Shown: positions 34,525 through 44,116, counted from the stretch's first letter. The stretch: DNA of 64,000 nucleotides from Scytolyngbya sp. HA4215-MV1 (GCA_019359045.1 JAHHIA010000015.1:62001-126000), one strand, 5' to 3'. Translations and numbers: made by a program. The notes: generated by a model not told the origin, from the sequence alone.

Positions 34525-36117
34525 TTAGAACTCCAGTCGCTTGTACTCTTCAACTCTCATCCTTTCTTCAGCGACTGAAGTTGCGGCAGGTCGGGCACGC
34601 TGCTCGGCCCATTTTCTAAGTCCAATTACCTGCTCAATCATAGTTCTGGAAAGCGGTAGGGTAGACTTCACCGCAGCAATGATATCGAGTTGAGTAAATT
34701 CGCGATCTTGGGCGAATGCCTCATACATTGCTGCAATAACTGCCTGCTCAATCTCTGCACCAGAGAAACTACAAACCACCTCTTCCTCTTTCACAGAGCC
34801 GTTCTCACCAGGAACGGCCATAAAAACTTTTGTTTCTGTCATCTTTGCGAGTTGATCGAGATCAAATCGACCAATATCCTTACGCCGCTTCGACAGGTGA
34901 ATTCTGAAAATTTCTTTCCGTTCTTCACAGGTTGGCAAATCAACAAAGAAGATTTCATCGAAACGCCCTTTCCGGAGGAACTCACCTGGTAGACGATCGA
35001 CCCGATTCGCGGTTGCCATCACAAAGACTGGTGAAGTCTTTTCCTGCATCCAGGTCAGAAAGGAACCAAAGATCCGGCTAGAGGTGCCACCATCCGAGTC
35101 AGCCGAACCAGCTCCACCCGCAAATGCCTTATCCAACTCATCAATGAATAGAATCGCTGGCGAGATTGATTCAGCCGTTTTGAGTGCATTACGGAGATTT
35201 GCTTCCGATCGCCCCACCATAGAGCCATCGTAAACCCGTCCCATATCCAACCTCAGTAAGGGCAATCCCCACAAGCGGGATGTTGTCTTAGCAATCAAAG
35301 ACTTACCGCAACCCGGCACCCCCAAAATTAGCATTCCTTTCGGCTGAGGCAAACCGTATTCTCTAGCCCGCTCAGTAAACGCATTCGATCGCTGTCTGAG
35401 CCAATGCTTGAGTTCTTCCAGCCCACCCACCGAATCCAGCGTTTCATCTTCCTCAATGTATTCCAGAATACCGTTCCGACGAATTAGCTGCTTTTTCTCA
35501 GAGAGAACAATATCAACTTCTTCCTCAGTCAAGCGTCCCGAAGTAACATGAGCTTTTCGATAAACTTTTTCTGCCTCATCCCGAGTCAGACCAAGAGCAG
35601 CCTTCAGAAGCTTCTCGCGCACCTCAGTACTAGGACGACGATTGCGGGTCTGTTCCAATTGCTGAGACAAAACCTGATTCAGCTCCGACATGGTTGGTAG
35701 GGGATAGTCTAACACCACGACTTCCTTTTCCAACTCAATAGGAACATCCTGTACCGGAGACATCAGAACAATGCTCCGATGAGTCCCCTTAAAGCTTGCG
35801 ACTGCATCTCGCAGCCAGCGCGTCACCGCTGGAGAACCAGTGAAAGGATGTAAATCTTTGAAAACAAAAAGGCTCGGTTCACGTTGGCGAATCACCCATT
35901 CTATCGCGGCTTCAGGGGAAACCGTGTTATGTTGGGTCGTGGTACGGGGCTGCCCGTACTCCACAATTCCGTGAGTAACCGTCCAAATAAACACCCGTCT
36001 CTGAGGCTTACCCTGAGCAATGGTTGCGATCGTCTGCTCAGCCCGCTCTTCTTCAGAGGTCACCAGGTAGATCAGAGGATACTGAGCCTGAATTAAGATA
36101 CTAAGCTCTTCTTGCAT
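34525..36117 (-). CDS. ycf46: AAA ATPase, Ycf46 family
   Basis: A 530-residue AAA protein. The N-terminal domain (about 1-220) lacks ATPase motifs and resembles a degenerate P-loop fold. The AAA module (about 225-480) has Walker A LGVPGCGKSLIAKT, Walker B ILFIDELDKAF, sensor 1 VMATANRVDRLP and arginine-finger region LRKGRFDEIFF. Ycf46 proteins occur in cyanobacteria and some plastids and are linked to inorganic carbon use in Synechocystis (from memory). It lies upstream of ycf35 and downstream of the RHH gene, all on the minus strand. Confidence 0.92.
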   Translation of the reverse strand: MQEELSILIQAQYPLIYLVTSEEERAEQTIATIAQGKPQRRVFIWTVTHGIVEYGQPRTTTQHNTVSPEAAIEWVIRQREPSLFVFKDLHPFTGSPAVTRWLRDAVASFKGTHRSIVLMSPVQDVPIELEKEVVVLDYPLPTMSELNQVLSQQLEQTRNRRPSTEVREKLLKAALGLTRDEAEKVYRKAHVTSGRLTEEEVDIVLSEKKQLIRRNGILEYIEEDETLDSVGGLEELKHWLRQRSNAFTERAREYGLPQPKGMLILGVPGCGKSLIAKTTSRLWGLPLLRLDMGRVYDGSMVGRSEANLRNALKTAESISPAILFIDELDKAFAGGAGSADSDGGTSSRIFGSFLTWMQEKTSPVFVMATANRVDRLPGEFLRKGRFDEIFFVDLPTCEERKEIFRIHLSKRRKDIGRFDLDQLAKMTETKVFMAVPGENGSVKEEEVVCSFSGAEIEQAVIAAMYEAFAQDREFTQLDIIAAVKSTLPLSRTMIEQVIGLRKWAEQRARPAATSVAEERMRVEEYKRLEF

Positions 36118-36256
36118 AACTACCGACCTAACTTACAGATAGCAACGGACATCGACTAGACTCCAGCCATGCTCAAAGGCACTCAAACAACAGCTTTACA
36201 ATATCTGCCAGTTTTCCAATACTTGTGAGCAATTAAACCGCAAGTCTAATACAGAG

Positions 36257-36598
36257 CTAACAAGGAACCAACTCTTGCTCACCCTGTTGGTCGGGTGGAT
36301 CAACGCTCTTTACTTTTTCCATGAGAAGGCTCTCATCCAAAACGCCAGGCTGCTTACCTAGCGCGACCATCTCACCTGACTGCAACACAACGGGGGCTGT
36401 ACATTCGGGGCAACTATAAACCCTGTGACTCCGACCATGCGACTCAGCTTCTTCGACCACGTCAGGGTGAGACAGATAAAAGACGAGTGCCCGCTGAGCA
36501 ATTTCAGACATCGGTTCAGAATCGACTGCTGCCCGAATTTTAAGTTGACGATGCAGCTCAGGAGGGAGATAAATTGTAACTTTTTGCTTATCTTGCAT
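36257..36598 (-). CDS. Ribbon-helix-helix protein with C-terminal zinc-knuckle-like pair
   Basis: The gene encodes 113 residues. Residues about 5-50 form a ribbon-helix-helix DNA-binding fold (KVTIYLPPELHRQLKIRAAV then MSEIAQRALVFYL). The second half carries a CPEC motif (YSCPECTAPVVL) and ends in a single Cys. Most small RHH proteins are antitoxins or repressors about 50-90 residues long; no toxin gene is adjacent here. By position, 139 bases upstream of ycf46 on the same strand, it may regulate that operon (inference). Confidence 0.78.
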   Translation of the reverse strand: MQDKQKVTIYLPPELHRQLKIRAAVDSEPMSEIAQRALVFYLSHPDVVEEAESHGRSHRVYSCPECTAPVVLQSGEMVALGKQPGVLDESLLMEKVKSVDPPDQQGEQELVPC

Positions 36599-36798
36599 AG
36601 GACTCTCAGTCTGGTCACCCGGGTATGTCTGCCAGAATATCGACTACAAATCCAGCTGTCAAGCCATCAAGCTGTCATGACGTCAATATTGTTACATTGC
36701 TTAATATATTCGAATATAGAGTTTCCGGATTTGTTGTGCAAAGGGTGGTCTAGGAGGTTTAAGGTGCAAAAGCAATGAATCACTCAAGTAAGAGGCGC

Positions 36799-37299
36799 TC
36801 AGGCAATATCTGGTGGCAGATGTAAGTTTGAACCGAAGCCAGAGGGCTTCTGTGGCTGTGAAGTTGCTTGAATCTGGATTTGTACTAAGTTTTGCAAATC
36901 TTGACGACGAATTTCGGTACCTGTGGCTGTATTGCCAGGCGTCTCGAAGAATATGGTGCTGTCTACCCTCTCCATTGCCAACATCTGAAACAAAATGTGG
37001 GTAACAGGGGTGGGTAGCGCGATGAGTTGCGGATCTTGTAAAGGGCTGGGTCCTATCGTGACGTCTTTTAACGTCGGAAAAGCATAAATAATGTTTTTCT
37101 GAACATCGGGCTGAGTACGATTGCTAAGGGTCGTTAACACCCAGTTCTGATCAAGGGTTTGTAACACATAATACTGAGAGTGGCGTAGTTGTTGGGCGAG
37201 TTGCTTCAGTACGGGCGCGATCGTCCTAACCAGTTGAGGCGTTACATCATCTTGAGGGGCATCATCGATGAGGACTTGAATTTGTTGGTCGAGATTCAT
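36799..37299 (-). CDS. Conserved-looking protein divergent from the hetZ-like gene
   Basis: This 166-residue soluble protein has alternating helix and strand, with IRTIAPVLKQLAQQLRHSQYYVLQT and KNIIYAFPTLKDV segments. There are no cysteines, membrane segments or signal peptide. I do not recognise a named family. It starts 176 bases from the HetZ-like gene in the opposite direction and may share control with it. Codon use and length suggest a real gene. Confidence 0.62.
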   Translation of the reverse strand: MNLDQQIQVLIDDAPQDDVTPQLVRTIAPVLKQLAQQLRHSQYYVLQTLDQNWVLTTLSNRTQPDVQKNIIYAFPTLKDVTIGPSPLQDPQLIALPTPVTHILFQMLAMERVDSTIFFETPGNTATGTEIRRQDLQNLVQIQIQATSQPQKPSGFGSNLHLPPDIA

Positions 37300-37475
37300 T
37301 TTTTTTGTTTTTCTTTTGCGTATTTTTTTCTTAAAGATTGACCTCTTTCAGAGCAGGGGATTCTTAAAGAGTTCCTACATACCATTCTGATTCAGGACTC
37401 GTTAGATATTTTTTTGAAATTCATGTGTTAGGGTTTTGTTAACGAATCATTATCTAGGGGGAGATCTGCCGAGAC

Positions 37476-38618
37476 GTGGAGGCAATCTTTCAGCTCTTAT
37501 TCAGCGAGCTTGAGCTGTCAACAAATGCTTCTGAGCGGAATTGTCGGGATGTCGCTGAACGGTTAGCGAAAGAAGTGTCCCGAATCTGCTTTGAAAGTAA
37601 ACGTATTCAAGCCTCAGGAGAGGTTGAAAGTTGGTCTATTGCTCTTGCTCGTCACCGCCTCAAGCAATGCTTGCACTATTACGAATTAGGATCTCGTCGA
37701 GGTCGTATTGAATTACACAGTACCCTGAGCGCAGTTATTTATCGTTACATTAGTCCAGCTCAGGTGCAATCAAGCTACCAGGCACGATTGACCTTGATTG
37801 AAGATTTTTTGCAAGGGTTTTATATGGAAGCGCTGAATGCGTTCCGTCGGGAAGCGCAGTTACCGCCCACCTATCGCCCGAAAACTTTGCTGGAATTGTC
37901 GGAGTATATGGCGTTTACCGAGCGGTATGGCAAACGTCGAATTCCACTGCCAGGGCACCGGAGCCAGCAGCTCATTATTTTGAGAGCGCAGACGTTTTCG
38001 CAGCAACAACCCCTGGAAACGCTGGTTGACATTGAACGAGCGGCTGAGGGCACCACTCAGGAATCGGATCATGCCTGGGGGGCAGCTTCGATGCAACAGG
38101 TGCGCGAACAGATGGTTGCTCAGGAGCCAGAACCTGCCGAAGATACCCTGCGAAGCAAGGTGATTGCTGAGTTGATTGCTTATTTAGAAGAACGTAAGCA
38201 AAATGACTGTGCGGACTATTTCACTTTGCGCTTGCAAGATTTGCCCGCAAGCGAGATTGAGTCAATTTTGGGACTCACCCCACGGCAACGAGATTATCTT
38301 CAGCAAAGGTTTAAATACCATTTGATTCGCTTTGCGCTGTCTCATCGGTGGGAACTGGTACACCAGTGGTTAGAGGCAGATTTGGAAAGAAATCTGGGGC
38401 TAACTCCACACCAGTGGGAGACTTTTCAAGCACAAATTGAACCCCAACAGGTTAAGCTGCTTGAGTTGAAACAAAAGCGTTTGTCGGATTCTGCGATCGC
38501 CCAATCCCTCGGCTGCTCAGTTACCCAAGTGCAAAAGCAATGGTTCAAACTCTTGGAGCAAGCCTGGAGTATTCGGAATTGTGTAGTATCCGGAGCAAGT
38601 AGATCTGGGGATGAATAG
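37476..38618 (+). CDS. hetZ: HetZ-like regulator with sigma-like helix-turn-helix
   Basis: A 380-residue soluble protein. The N-terminal part is helical, with RHRLKQCLHYYELGSRRGRIELHSTLSAVIYRYI and LLELSEYMAFTERYGKRRIPLPG. The C-terminal third has two sigma-factor-like HTH stretches: ESILGLTPRQRDYLQQRFKY, and SDSAIAQSLGCSVTQVQKQW near 330-355. The match to HetZ, a regulator of heterocyst differentiation in Anabaena that is also conserved in other filamentous cyanobacteria, is from memory and is supported by the PatU-like gene directly downstream. The start is a GTG with GGGGGAG upstream. If non-heterocystous, its role must differ. Confidence 0.65.
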   Translation: MEAIFQLLFSELELSTNASERNCRDVAERLAKEVSRICFESKRIQASGEVESWSIALARHRLKQCLHYYELGSRRGRIELHSTLSAVIYRYISPAQVQSSYQARLTLIEDFLQGFYMEALNAFRREAQLPPTYRPKTLLELSEYMAFTERYGKRRIPLPGHRSQQLIILRAQTFSQQQPLETLVDIERAAEGTTQESDHAWGAASMQQVREQMVAQEPEPAEDTLRSKVIAELIAYLEERKQNDCADYFTLRLQDLPASEIESILGLTPRQRDYLQQRFKYHLIRFALSHRWELVHQWLEADLERNLGLTPHQWETFQAQIEPQQVKLLELKQKRLSDSAIAQSLGCSVTQVQKQWFKLLEQAWSIRNCVVSGASRSGDE

Positions 38619-38629
38619 AGGTTCATATC

Positions 38630-39733
38630 ATGAATGAAGACTCAGACGCAATGCAACAAAGCTTCATCAGGCTCTTACAAGACCTGGCTTTGACGGATGT
38701 ACCCCCAGGTACGGGGCAACCTGCTCCAGCTCAGAATATTGACGGAGTGTATCGAGACGATCCGGCTGTCGCAGCCTGGGATACTCTCGATTCTGAGGAG
38801 TTTGGTGTCTTTGCGAGTCAGATGGGACTGCATAACCTTCCCTTTCAGAGGGAACCACTACTTCAACCGGGAGAATTACCTGCTGTGCAAGACCGTTTTC
38901 ACGCACTGTTGAAGCGTCGATTACAAACCGAAATTCAACGACATCCACCCCTGTTCCCATGGGAAACAGAAATTACTGATTATGAAACCGAAAGCTTGGG
39001 TGTCTTGCAGATGGCTGACATGACTGAGCCTAGCCCTGTGCCCGTTGGAGCCTCGGCAAACCGTCAGCGACCTGTGTGGCTGACTCAGCTACAAAATTTG
39101 AATTTACCTGTCTCTTTACCAGAAACCGTTTTGGTGCAACTGCTAGAGCGTTGTCAAGAAGCGGTACAGTCTTCTTTGCGAGAAGGCGCGAAGTTGGTTC
39201 GGGTAGTCGAGTCACTCTTCCCAGATCAATCTCAAAGTCTGAACCAATTGGCAGGACTGGTGATGGTTTCTCCTGCCAGATCGGGAGGCGCACTAGCCAG
39301 TACCGCTTTCCAGGGATCGGACTTTCCAACGAGTTACGAAGCAGCGGTTCCTGCTCAACAAATGGTGCTTTCATTGTTGGCAGCCCGAGAAATTATCGGC
39401 TCGTTGACGCTGTCTTTGTCGGCAAGTGCCCCAACGCTAGAGCGGCAATGGCTGACTGCCGCTGGCGTGCTCACCTTGCAAGCTGGGTATACCTTTGGAC
39501 AGACTCCAGGACGTCTACAGATTCAGGGTACGCTGCCTTGTGGAGGACGTCTTAGCCTGAAAGCAGGTGAGGCTCATGCTTCTACACAGCGGACATCGCC
39601 AGGTGGCCTGAGTCTTGAGTTATTAGATTTGCCGACTAGCCAGACCTATTCGCTAGAAGTTGAGTTGCAGATTCCAGATCAAAATCCCCTCGTTTTTGCG
39701 ATCGGGTTGGTGGATGAGCCGTCTCTAGCGTAA
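38630..39733 (+). CDS. patU: PatU-like protein downstream of hetZ
   Basis: This 367-residue protein starts 11 bases after the HetZ-like stop, so the pair is surely one operon. The N-terminal half is acidic and probably disordered. A central helical segment has LNLPVSLPETVLVQLLERCQEAV. The C-terminal half is beta-rich (VLTLQAGYTFGQTPGRLQ, SLELLDLPTSQTYSLEVEL). In Anabaena, hetZ is followed by patU, split there into patU5 and patU3; synteny is the main basis for this call. Molecular function is unknown. It ends close to a 500-base gap without genes. Confidence 0.55.
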   Translation: MNEDSDAMQQSFIRLLQDLALTDVPPGTGQPAPAQNIDGVYRDDPAVAAWDTLDSEEFGVFASQMGLHNLPFQREPLLQPGELPAVQDRFHALLKRRLQTEIQRHPPLFPWETEITDYETESLGVLQMADMTEPSPVPVGASANRQRPVWLTQLQNLNLPVSLPETVLVQLLERCQEAVQSSLREGAKLVRVVESLFPDQSQSLNQLAGLVMVSPARSGGALASTAFQGSDFPTSYEAAVPAQQMVLSLLAAREIIGSLTLSLSASAPTLERQWLTAAGVLTLQAGYTFGQTPGRLQIQGTLPCGGRLSLKAGEAHASTQRTSPGGLSLELLDLPTSQTYSLEVELQIPDQNPLVFAIGLVDEPSLA

Positions 39734-40245
39734 GCTGATGCGATCGCGATCCCATCAGCTTTTCAGTTACAGATTGGATCGATGGATAGTTTTTGCCCAA
39801 GATTGCTTTTGACATAGAAGGCACTGGCTAATTTGAGTGCCAGTCTTCGTGAATTGCATTACTGCAACCCATGTATCCGGATGACCATAAAACCGGAAAT
39901 CTACTTGGGGGGCATTTGTGTTTTTTACAATCCCGATCGCGGCACTCATTCTATAACGGTCGCTAAGTCGCTGAGAATATCGGCATCCAAGGGGTGGTGA
40001 CTGATCAATCAGGAGATCCACCCCTCCACTCCGTCCTAATTCCACGGGTTATGGCGATATTTTTGATACCGAGCAGATGAGAATGACCAGGAGAGTTCGC
40101 ATGAGCTAAAACAGTAGAGTGGGCAGAAGTGCCCTCCGACTTAATCGCCCATCAAAAAATAGGGGTTACGCTGGATCGTCTCGAAACCTGAGCGTCCGGC
40201 TCTTTTCTGCCAACTCGTATTATTCCTCTGAAACTCCTTGGTGAT
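39734..40245. other. Intergenic region with a doubtful small ORF
   Basis: A minus-strand frame at 39767-39949 could encode 60 residues (start MSAAIGIVKN, with a CLLC pair), but it has no ribosome binding site and no family I know. No terminator or repeat was recognised. Confidence 0.3.
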
Positions 40246-42516
40246 ATGTCAAAATCCTCCGGAACTCGGCAGTTGCAAAATTCGGATCTTTTAGGGCAAC
40301 TCCGACAGCGGATTGCAGCAATGCCGATACCAGAATCGGAGGATTCCATTCCTTTAAGGGTTTTAACCCAAGCCCTGGTTATTGTGGGGATCGTTGCAAC
40401 CGATATGGTTGCTTCTACCCAAAACAGCTTTTGGGCGATCCCTGCTAGTGTTCTCGGTGCTGTCTGGAGTTGGTATCAACGGCGACAGCGCAATATGCCG
40501 ACCAAGTTTTGTCTGGCGATTGGGATGTTGCTCACGTTGGCAGCATTTTTACTACGGCTGACTGGCGAGCTGAACGATACCCGTCTGGCACTGGCGGAAC
40601 TCCTGATTCAGCTCCAGGTCTTGCATAGCTTTGATCTACCCCGTCGCAAAGATTTGGGCTATTCCATGGTGATCGGGCTAATTTTGTTGGGGGTTGCAGG
40701 AACGCTGAGCCAGACTTTATCGTTTGGGTTATTGTTGCTTTTGTTTTTGGCGATCGCTTTACCTGTTTTGGTGCTCGATTATCGCTCCCGTTTAGGACTA
40801 ATCCCTCGCAATCTCAGGCTCAAAGGTTTGGGAGTTTCACCAAAACAGTTCAGTATATTTTTGCTGGTGATTTTGGCAATGGGGTTGACGATTTTTGCCT
40901 TGCTTCCCCGATTTCCAGGATATCAGCTGCGAACCTTTCCAGTTAGTGCCCCGATCGAACTTCAGGATAAGTTTGACAATCGGCAAATTGTGAATCCGGG
41001 TTATGTCAACCCCGGTGGCACGGGGGCAGGTGGGGGGGGGACTGCGGTTGGGCAAAGGCAGGGCAAAGGAGCCGGAAAGCTAGATGACACGTTCTACTAC
41101 GGGTTCAATAGCCAAATTAATCAAAACTTGCGGGGCAAGCTCAAACCCCAGATTGTTATGCGAGTTCGCTCTCAAGCAGAAGGTTTTTGGCGAGTTCTGG
41201 CATTCGATCACTACACTGGTCAGGGTTGGGAATTTTCTCGGAACGATCAAGCTCAAAATTTGACCCGTTCTCGTTGGAGCTATCAATTTTTCTTACCCAG
41301 ACCCGTCACGCTTAACAAAACTCGTGAAGTGGTTCAGACATACACAGTCGTTGCTGATTTGCCCAATCTGCTCCCAGCCCTGGCGACGGCAAAGGAATTG
41401 TATTACCCCACCCAGGAGGTGGCGATCGATCCGGAAGGGGGACTGCGATCGCCAGTGCAACTGGTAGATGGGTTGACTTACACGGTTGTTTCTGAAGTTC
41501 CCTACCGCAATCGATCGATTCTTCGTACAGCGCCCACCCTTTATTCCGCCTCAATTCGCAAGTTTTATTTATCCGTTCCGCCAGAAATCGCGACAAAGGT
41601 TCGGCAGCAAACTGAGGAAATTTTGGCAAAATCACCGAAACCCATTACTTCACCCTATGAACAGGCATTGTTTCTGACCCAGGTCTTGAAGCAACGGTAT
41701 AGCCTCCAGGAAGAGGTTCCTTTTCTTGCTGACAATGAGGATTTGGTCGAAGCCTTTTTGTTTAAGCAACGAGGAGGGTACGCCGATCATTTTTCAACTG
41801 TTTTGACTATCATGTTGCGTTCGATTGGTATTCCTGCACGGTTGGCGGTGGGTTTTGCCCCAGGCGATTTCAATCCCTTTACTGGGCTGTATGTGGTGCG
41901 TAACACAGATGCCTACGCTCTTACGGAAGTGTACTTTCCTAAATATGGTTGGTTCGCATTTGATCCAATTCCGGGTCATCCCCTCTTTCCACCTTCGATT
42001 GAGGAAGATCAGACCTTCACGGTATTGCGTAAGTTTTGGCAGTGGGTTGCTGGTTGGTTACCCTCCCCAGTGACAAGTGCGCTGGGCAGAGTCATCGATT
42101 TTGTCCTAAGTTGGGCAATTCGGGCGATTGGTGGAATCATTGCCCTGTTCTCTTGGGGATGGATCGGGCTGTTTACCGGCTTGTTGGGGGGGATTGGTTT
42201 TGCGTTTGCATCCTGGCTCAGTTGGCAGGGGTGGCAACAATGGCGACACTATCGCCGCCTAGCAAAATTGCCAGCGATGGAACGTCTTTATCAACAGATG
42301 TTGGAGCGTTTAGTGAGTTGGGGATTTCGCAAACATCCCAGCCAAACGCCTCTAGAGTATGCTCGACAGATGCAGAATCATCAGATTCCAGCCCATGCTG
42401 CCATTATTGATGAAATTTCGCGCGCCTATGTTCGCTGGCGCTATGGTGGCGAGCAACCCCTGGTCGATCGGCTACAAAAACGACTCCAAGAGCTGAAAAA
42501 GCAACCTCATCGCTAA
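40246..42516 (+). CDS. TgpA-like membrane protein with inactive transglutaminase domain
   Basis: A 756-residue protein with DUF3488-like membrane helices (about 45-225), an extracytoplasmic transglutaminase-like domain (about 450-585), one or two membrane segments near 620-665 and a C-terminal DUF4129-like tail with RKHPSQTPLEYARQM. In active relatives the motif is GYCEHF, with His in DAHAWVEV and Asp in DPT. Here these read GYADHF (Ala513), DAYALTEV (Tyr557) and FDPIPG (Asp573). Two of three catalytic residues are therefore missing, and it is probably a binding or structural protein. Confidence 0.88.
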   Translation: MSKSSGTRQLQNSDLLGQLRQRIAAMPIPESEDSIPLRVLTQALVIVGIVATDMVASTQNSFWAIPASVLGAVWSWYQRRQRNMPTKFCLAIGMLLTLAAFLLRLTGELNDTRLALAELLIQLQVLHSFDLPRRKDLGYSMVIGLILLGVAGTLSQTLSFGLLLLLFLAIALPVLVLDYRSRLGLIPRNLRLKGLGVSPKQFSIFLLVILAMGLTIFALLPRFPGYQLRTFPVSAPIELQDKFDNRQIVNPGYVNPGGTGAGGGGTAVGQRQGKGAGKLDDTFYYGFNSQINQNLRGKLKPQIVMRVRSQAEGFWRVLAFDHYTGQGWEFSRNDQAQNLTRSRWSYQFFLPRPVTLNKTREVVQTYTVVADLPNLLPALATAKELYYPTQEVAIDPEGGLRSPVQLVDGLTYTVVSEVPYRNRSILRTAPTLYSASIRKFYLSVPPEIATKVRQQTEEILAKSPKPITSPYEQALFLTQVLKQRYSLQEEVPFLADNEDLVEAFLFKQRGGYADHFSTVLTIMLRSIGIPARLAVGFAPGDFNPFTGLYVVRNTDAYALTEVYFPKYGWFAFDPIPGHPLFPPSIEEDQTFTVLRKFWQWVAGWLPSPVTSALGRVIDFVLSWAIRAIGGIIALFSWGWIGLFTGLLGGIGFAFASWLSWQGWQQWRHYRRLAKLPAMERLYQQMLERLVSWGFRKHPSQTPLEYARQMQNHQIPAHAAIIDEISRAYVRWRYGGEQPLVDRLQKRLQELKKQPHR

Positions 42517-42704
42517 GAGACCGTTCAACGGCTGTTGATTATAGCGGTGAGTTACCAACTATTTCACTAATTCGGGTGATGCGCGGGCTGTTGGAGCCAA
42601 ACTCCGTCAATATGTAGATTCCGCGAAGTTGTCTAAATTCCTATACACAGCGTTGTTTCACTCGATTAGGATTGAAACTTAGCCCAGGGTATTTGTGCCA
42701 GTTC

Positions 42705-43322
42705 ATGCCAGTATCTACACACTCCCCCCGTACAATTGCTGATCGGCAAGCTCCTGCATCGCTGATCAAAGGTAGCTTGGACATGCTGTTCAGCTCTCGT
42801 CAACTTTTGGCGGTTAGTGAACACAGACGGAGTGGGCTGATTCTCTGTAAAGAACACCATGCCGAGTTTGCTGGACCTGGGGCAGCGGTAGGGAGCGAGG
42901 TTGAGCAAGACTATCAGGCTATCATTGCGATCGGCTCACCCAGTTTAGTCCCTGTCACCAATCATACTGATCGTCAGCGCGCTTATAGCCGTCGGATTCA
43001 GTGGGGCAGATGGCTCCATAAAATTGTGGATAATCCGGACCCGATTCAGCGAGTAGAACGGCTCTTCTATAGCTTTGAAGAATTTTTTGGGTTTCAAGTG
43101 GCTGCCAATTTGCCCAATGCTGTACTAGCAAATTTGGTCGGTGTGTTGCCGCAAACCATCCAAATGCTGAGACAGCAATATCGTCTTACTGAACCTTCAG
43201 CTTTAGAGTACCGTGCAGGTGGTTTAGTCGGCTCTCGGAGTGAAACAGTCACTTTTCAATGCCAGGATGCAGCCATTTTGGCAGATCTTTGCCATTTGAC
43301 GGAGTCTTCCAGATCGATTTAA
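42705..43322 (+). CDS. Unrecognised soluble protein with possible HTH
   Basis: About 205 residues. The middle part has RRIQWGRWLHKIVDNPDPIQRVERLFYSFEEFFGF. The sequence NAVLANLVGVLPQTIQMLRQQY near 140-165 reads like a helix-turn-helix with a recognition helix, suggesting a regulator (inference). I do not know the family. An ATG at 42705 is preferred over a TTG at 42672. It ends 53 bases before rnc on the same strand and may be co-transcribed with it. Confidence 0.6.
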   Translation: MPVSTHSPRTIADRQAPASLIKGSLDMLFSSRQLLAVSEHRRSGLILCKEHHAEFAGPGAAVGSEVEQDYQAIIAIGSPSLVPVTNHTDRQRAYSRRIQWGRWLHKIVDNPDPIQRVERLFYSFEEFFGFQVAANLPNAVLANLVGVLPQTIQMLRQQYRLTEPSALEYRAGGLVGSRSETVTFQCQDAAILADLCHLTESSRSI

Positions 43323-43375
43323 CAACTGCAGCGTTTAGGATTGAGAGACGTTATGGTGATCGACAGTCTAAGACC

Positions 43376-44116
43376 ATGTCATCTCTCAGCTATCCCCCCC
43401 GTCAGCAGCAACTTCATCGACTTGTGCAAAAGTTGGGTGTCAGCGAAACGGCTTTGGTTCAGTGGACGCTGGTTGATCTGGCTTTAATTCATCCTTCTTT
43501 TTCGGCTGAAGGGAACTATGAGCAGCTAGAGTTTATCGGAGATGCGGTTCTGCGAGTGCTGGTTGCTGAATTTTTGTTTGAAACTTATCCTGAACTATCG
43601 GTTGGTGAATTTGCAGCAATCCGTTCTATCTTGGTGAGCGATCGCACCCTGGCACAGCTAGCAGAAGGCTATAGACTCGATCACTACTTACTGATGTCTG
43701 AGAGTGCTTTAGCCGATCAGACAGGTAAACAAAGCCGTCTTGCCGATGCATTTGAAGCGCTAGTTGGGGCACTTTACCTGAGCACCCATACCTTGGCATT
43801 GATTCGCCCCTGGCTAGACTCACACTTACAACGGTTGACCACAGAAATTCGGACTGATCCAGCGAGAAAAAATTACAAAGCAGCGTTGCAAGAATGGACT
43901 CAGGCACATTTCAAAAGTTTGCCAGAATACCGTGTGCAAGAAACTGGACAAATACACGGCGATGCCCATCGCTTTACTGCCGAAGTTTGGTTTCAAGAGA
44001 AATGCTTAGGGCAGGGAACGGGACGATCGATTAAGTTAGCTGAGCAAGCGGCGGCGCAATTCGCATTTCTCGCAATTCGGGAACAAGCATCTGCACATAG
44101 TCGTGAACAATCGTAA
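43376..44116 (+). CDS. rnc: Ribonuclease III
   Basis: This 246-residue double-strand-specific endoribonuclease processes rRNA and other structured RNAs. The catalytic domain (about 10-150) has the signature NYEQLEFIGDAVL and the second acidic site DAFEALVGALYL. A C-terminal double-stranded-RNA-binding domain (about 165-235) follows (NYKAALQEWTQAHFKSLPEY, then IKLAEQAAAQFAF). An in-frame start at 43259 would add 39 unconserved residues, so ATG 43376 is used. The next gene begins 22 bases later. Confidence 0.93.
   Translation: MSSLSYPPRQQQLHRLVQKLGVSETALVQWTLVDLALIHPSFSAEGNYEQLEFIGDAVLRVLVAEFLFETYPELSVGEFAAIRSILVSDRTLAQLAEGYRLDHYLLMSESALADQTGKQSRLADAFEALVGALYLSTHTLALIRPWLDSHLQRLTTEIRTDPARKNYKAALQEWTQAHFKSLPEYRVQETGQIHGDAHRFTAEVWFQEKCLGQGTGRSIKLAEQAAAQFAFLAIREQASAHSREQS

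Noticed and set aside
36257-36598. Toxin-antitoxin module
   Set aside because: Only the DNA-binding half resembles an antitoxin; no toxin-like gene lies on either side.
39767-40045. Minus-strand open frame of 92 codons after the PatU-like gene
   Set aside because: Weak start, odd composition and no family; kept only as a note in the intergenic entry.
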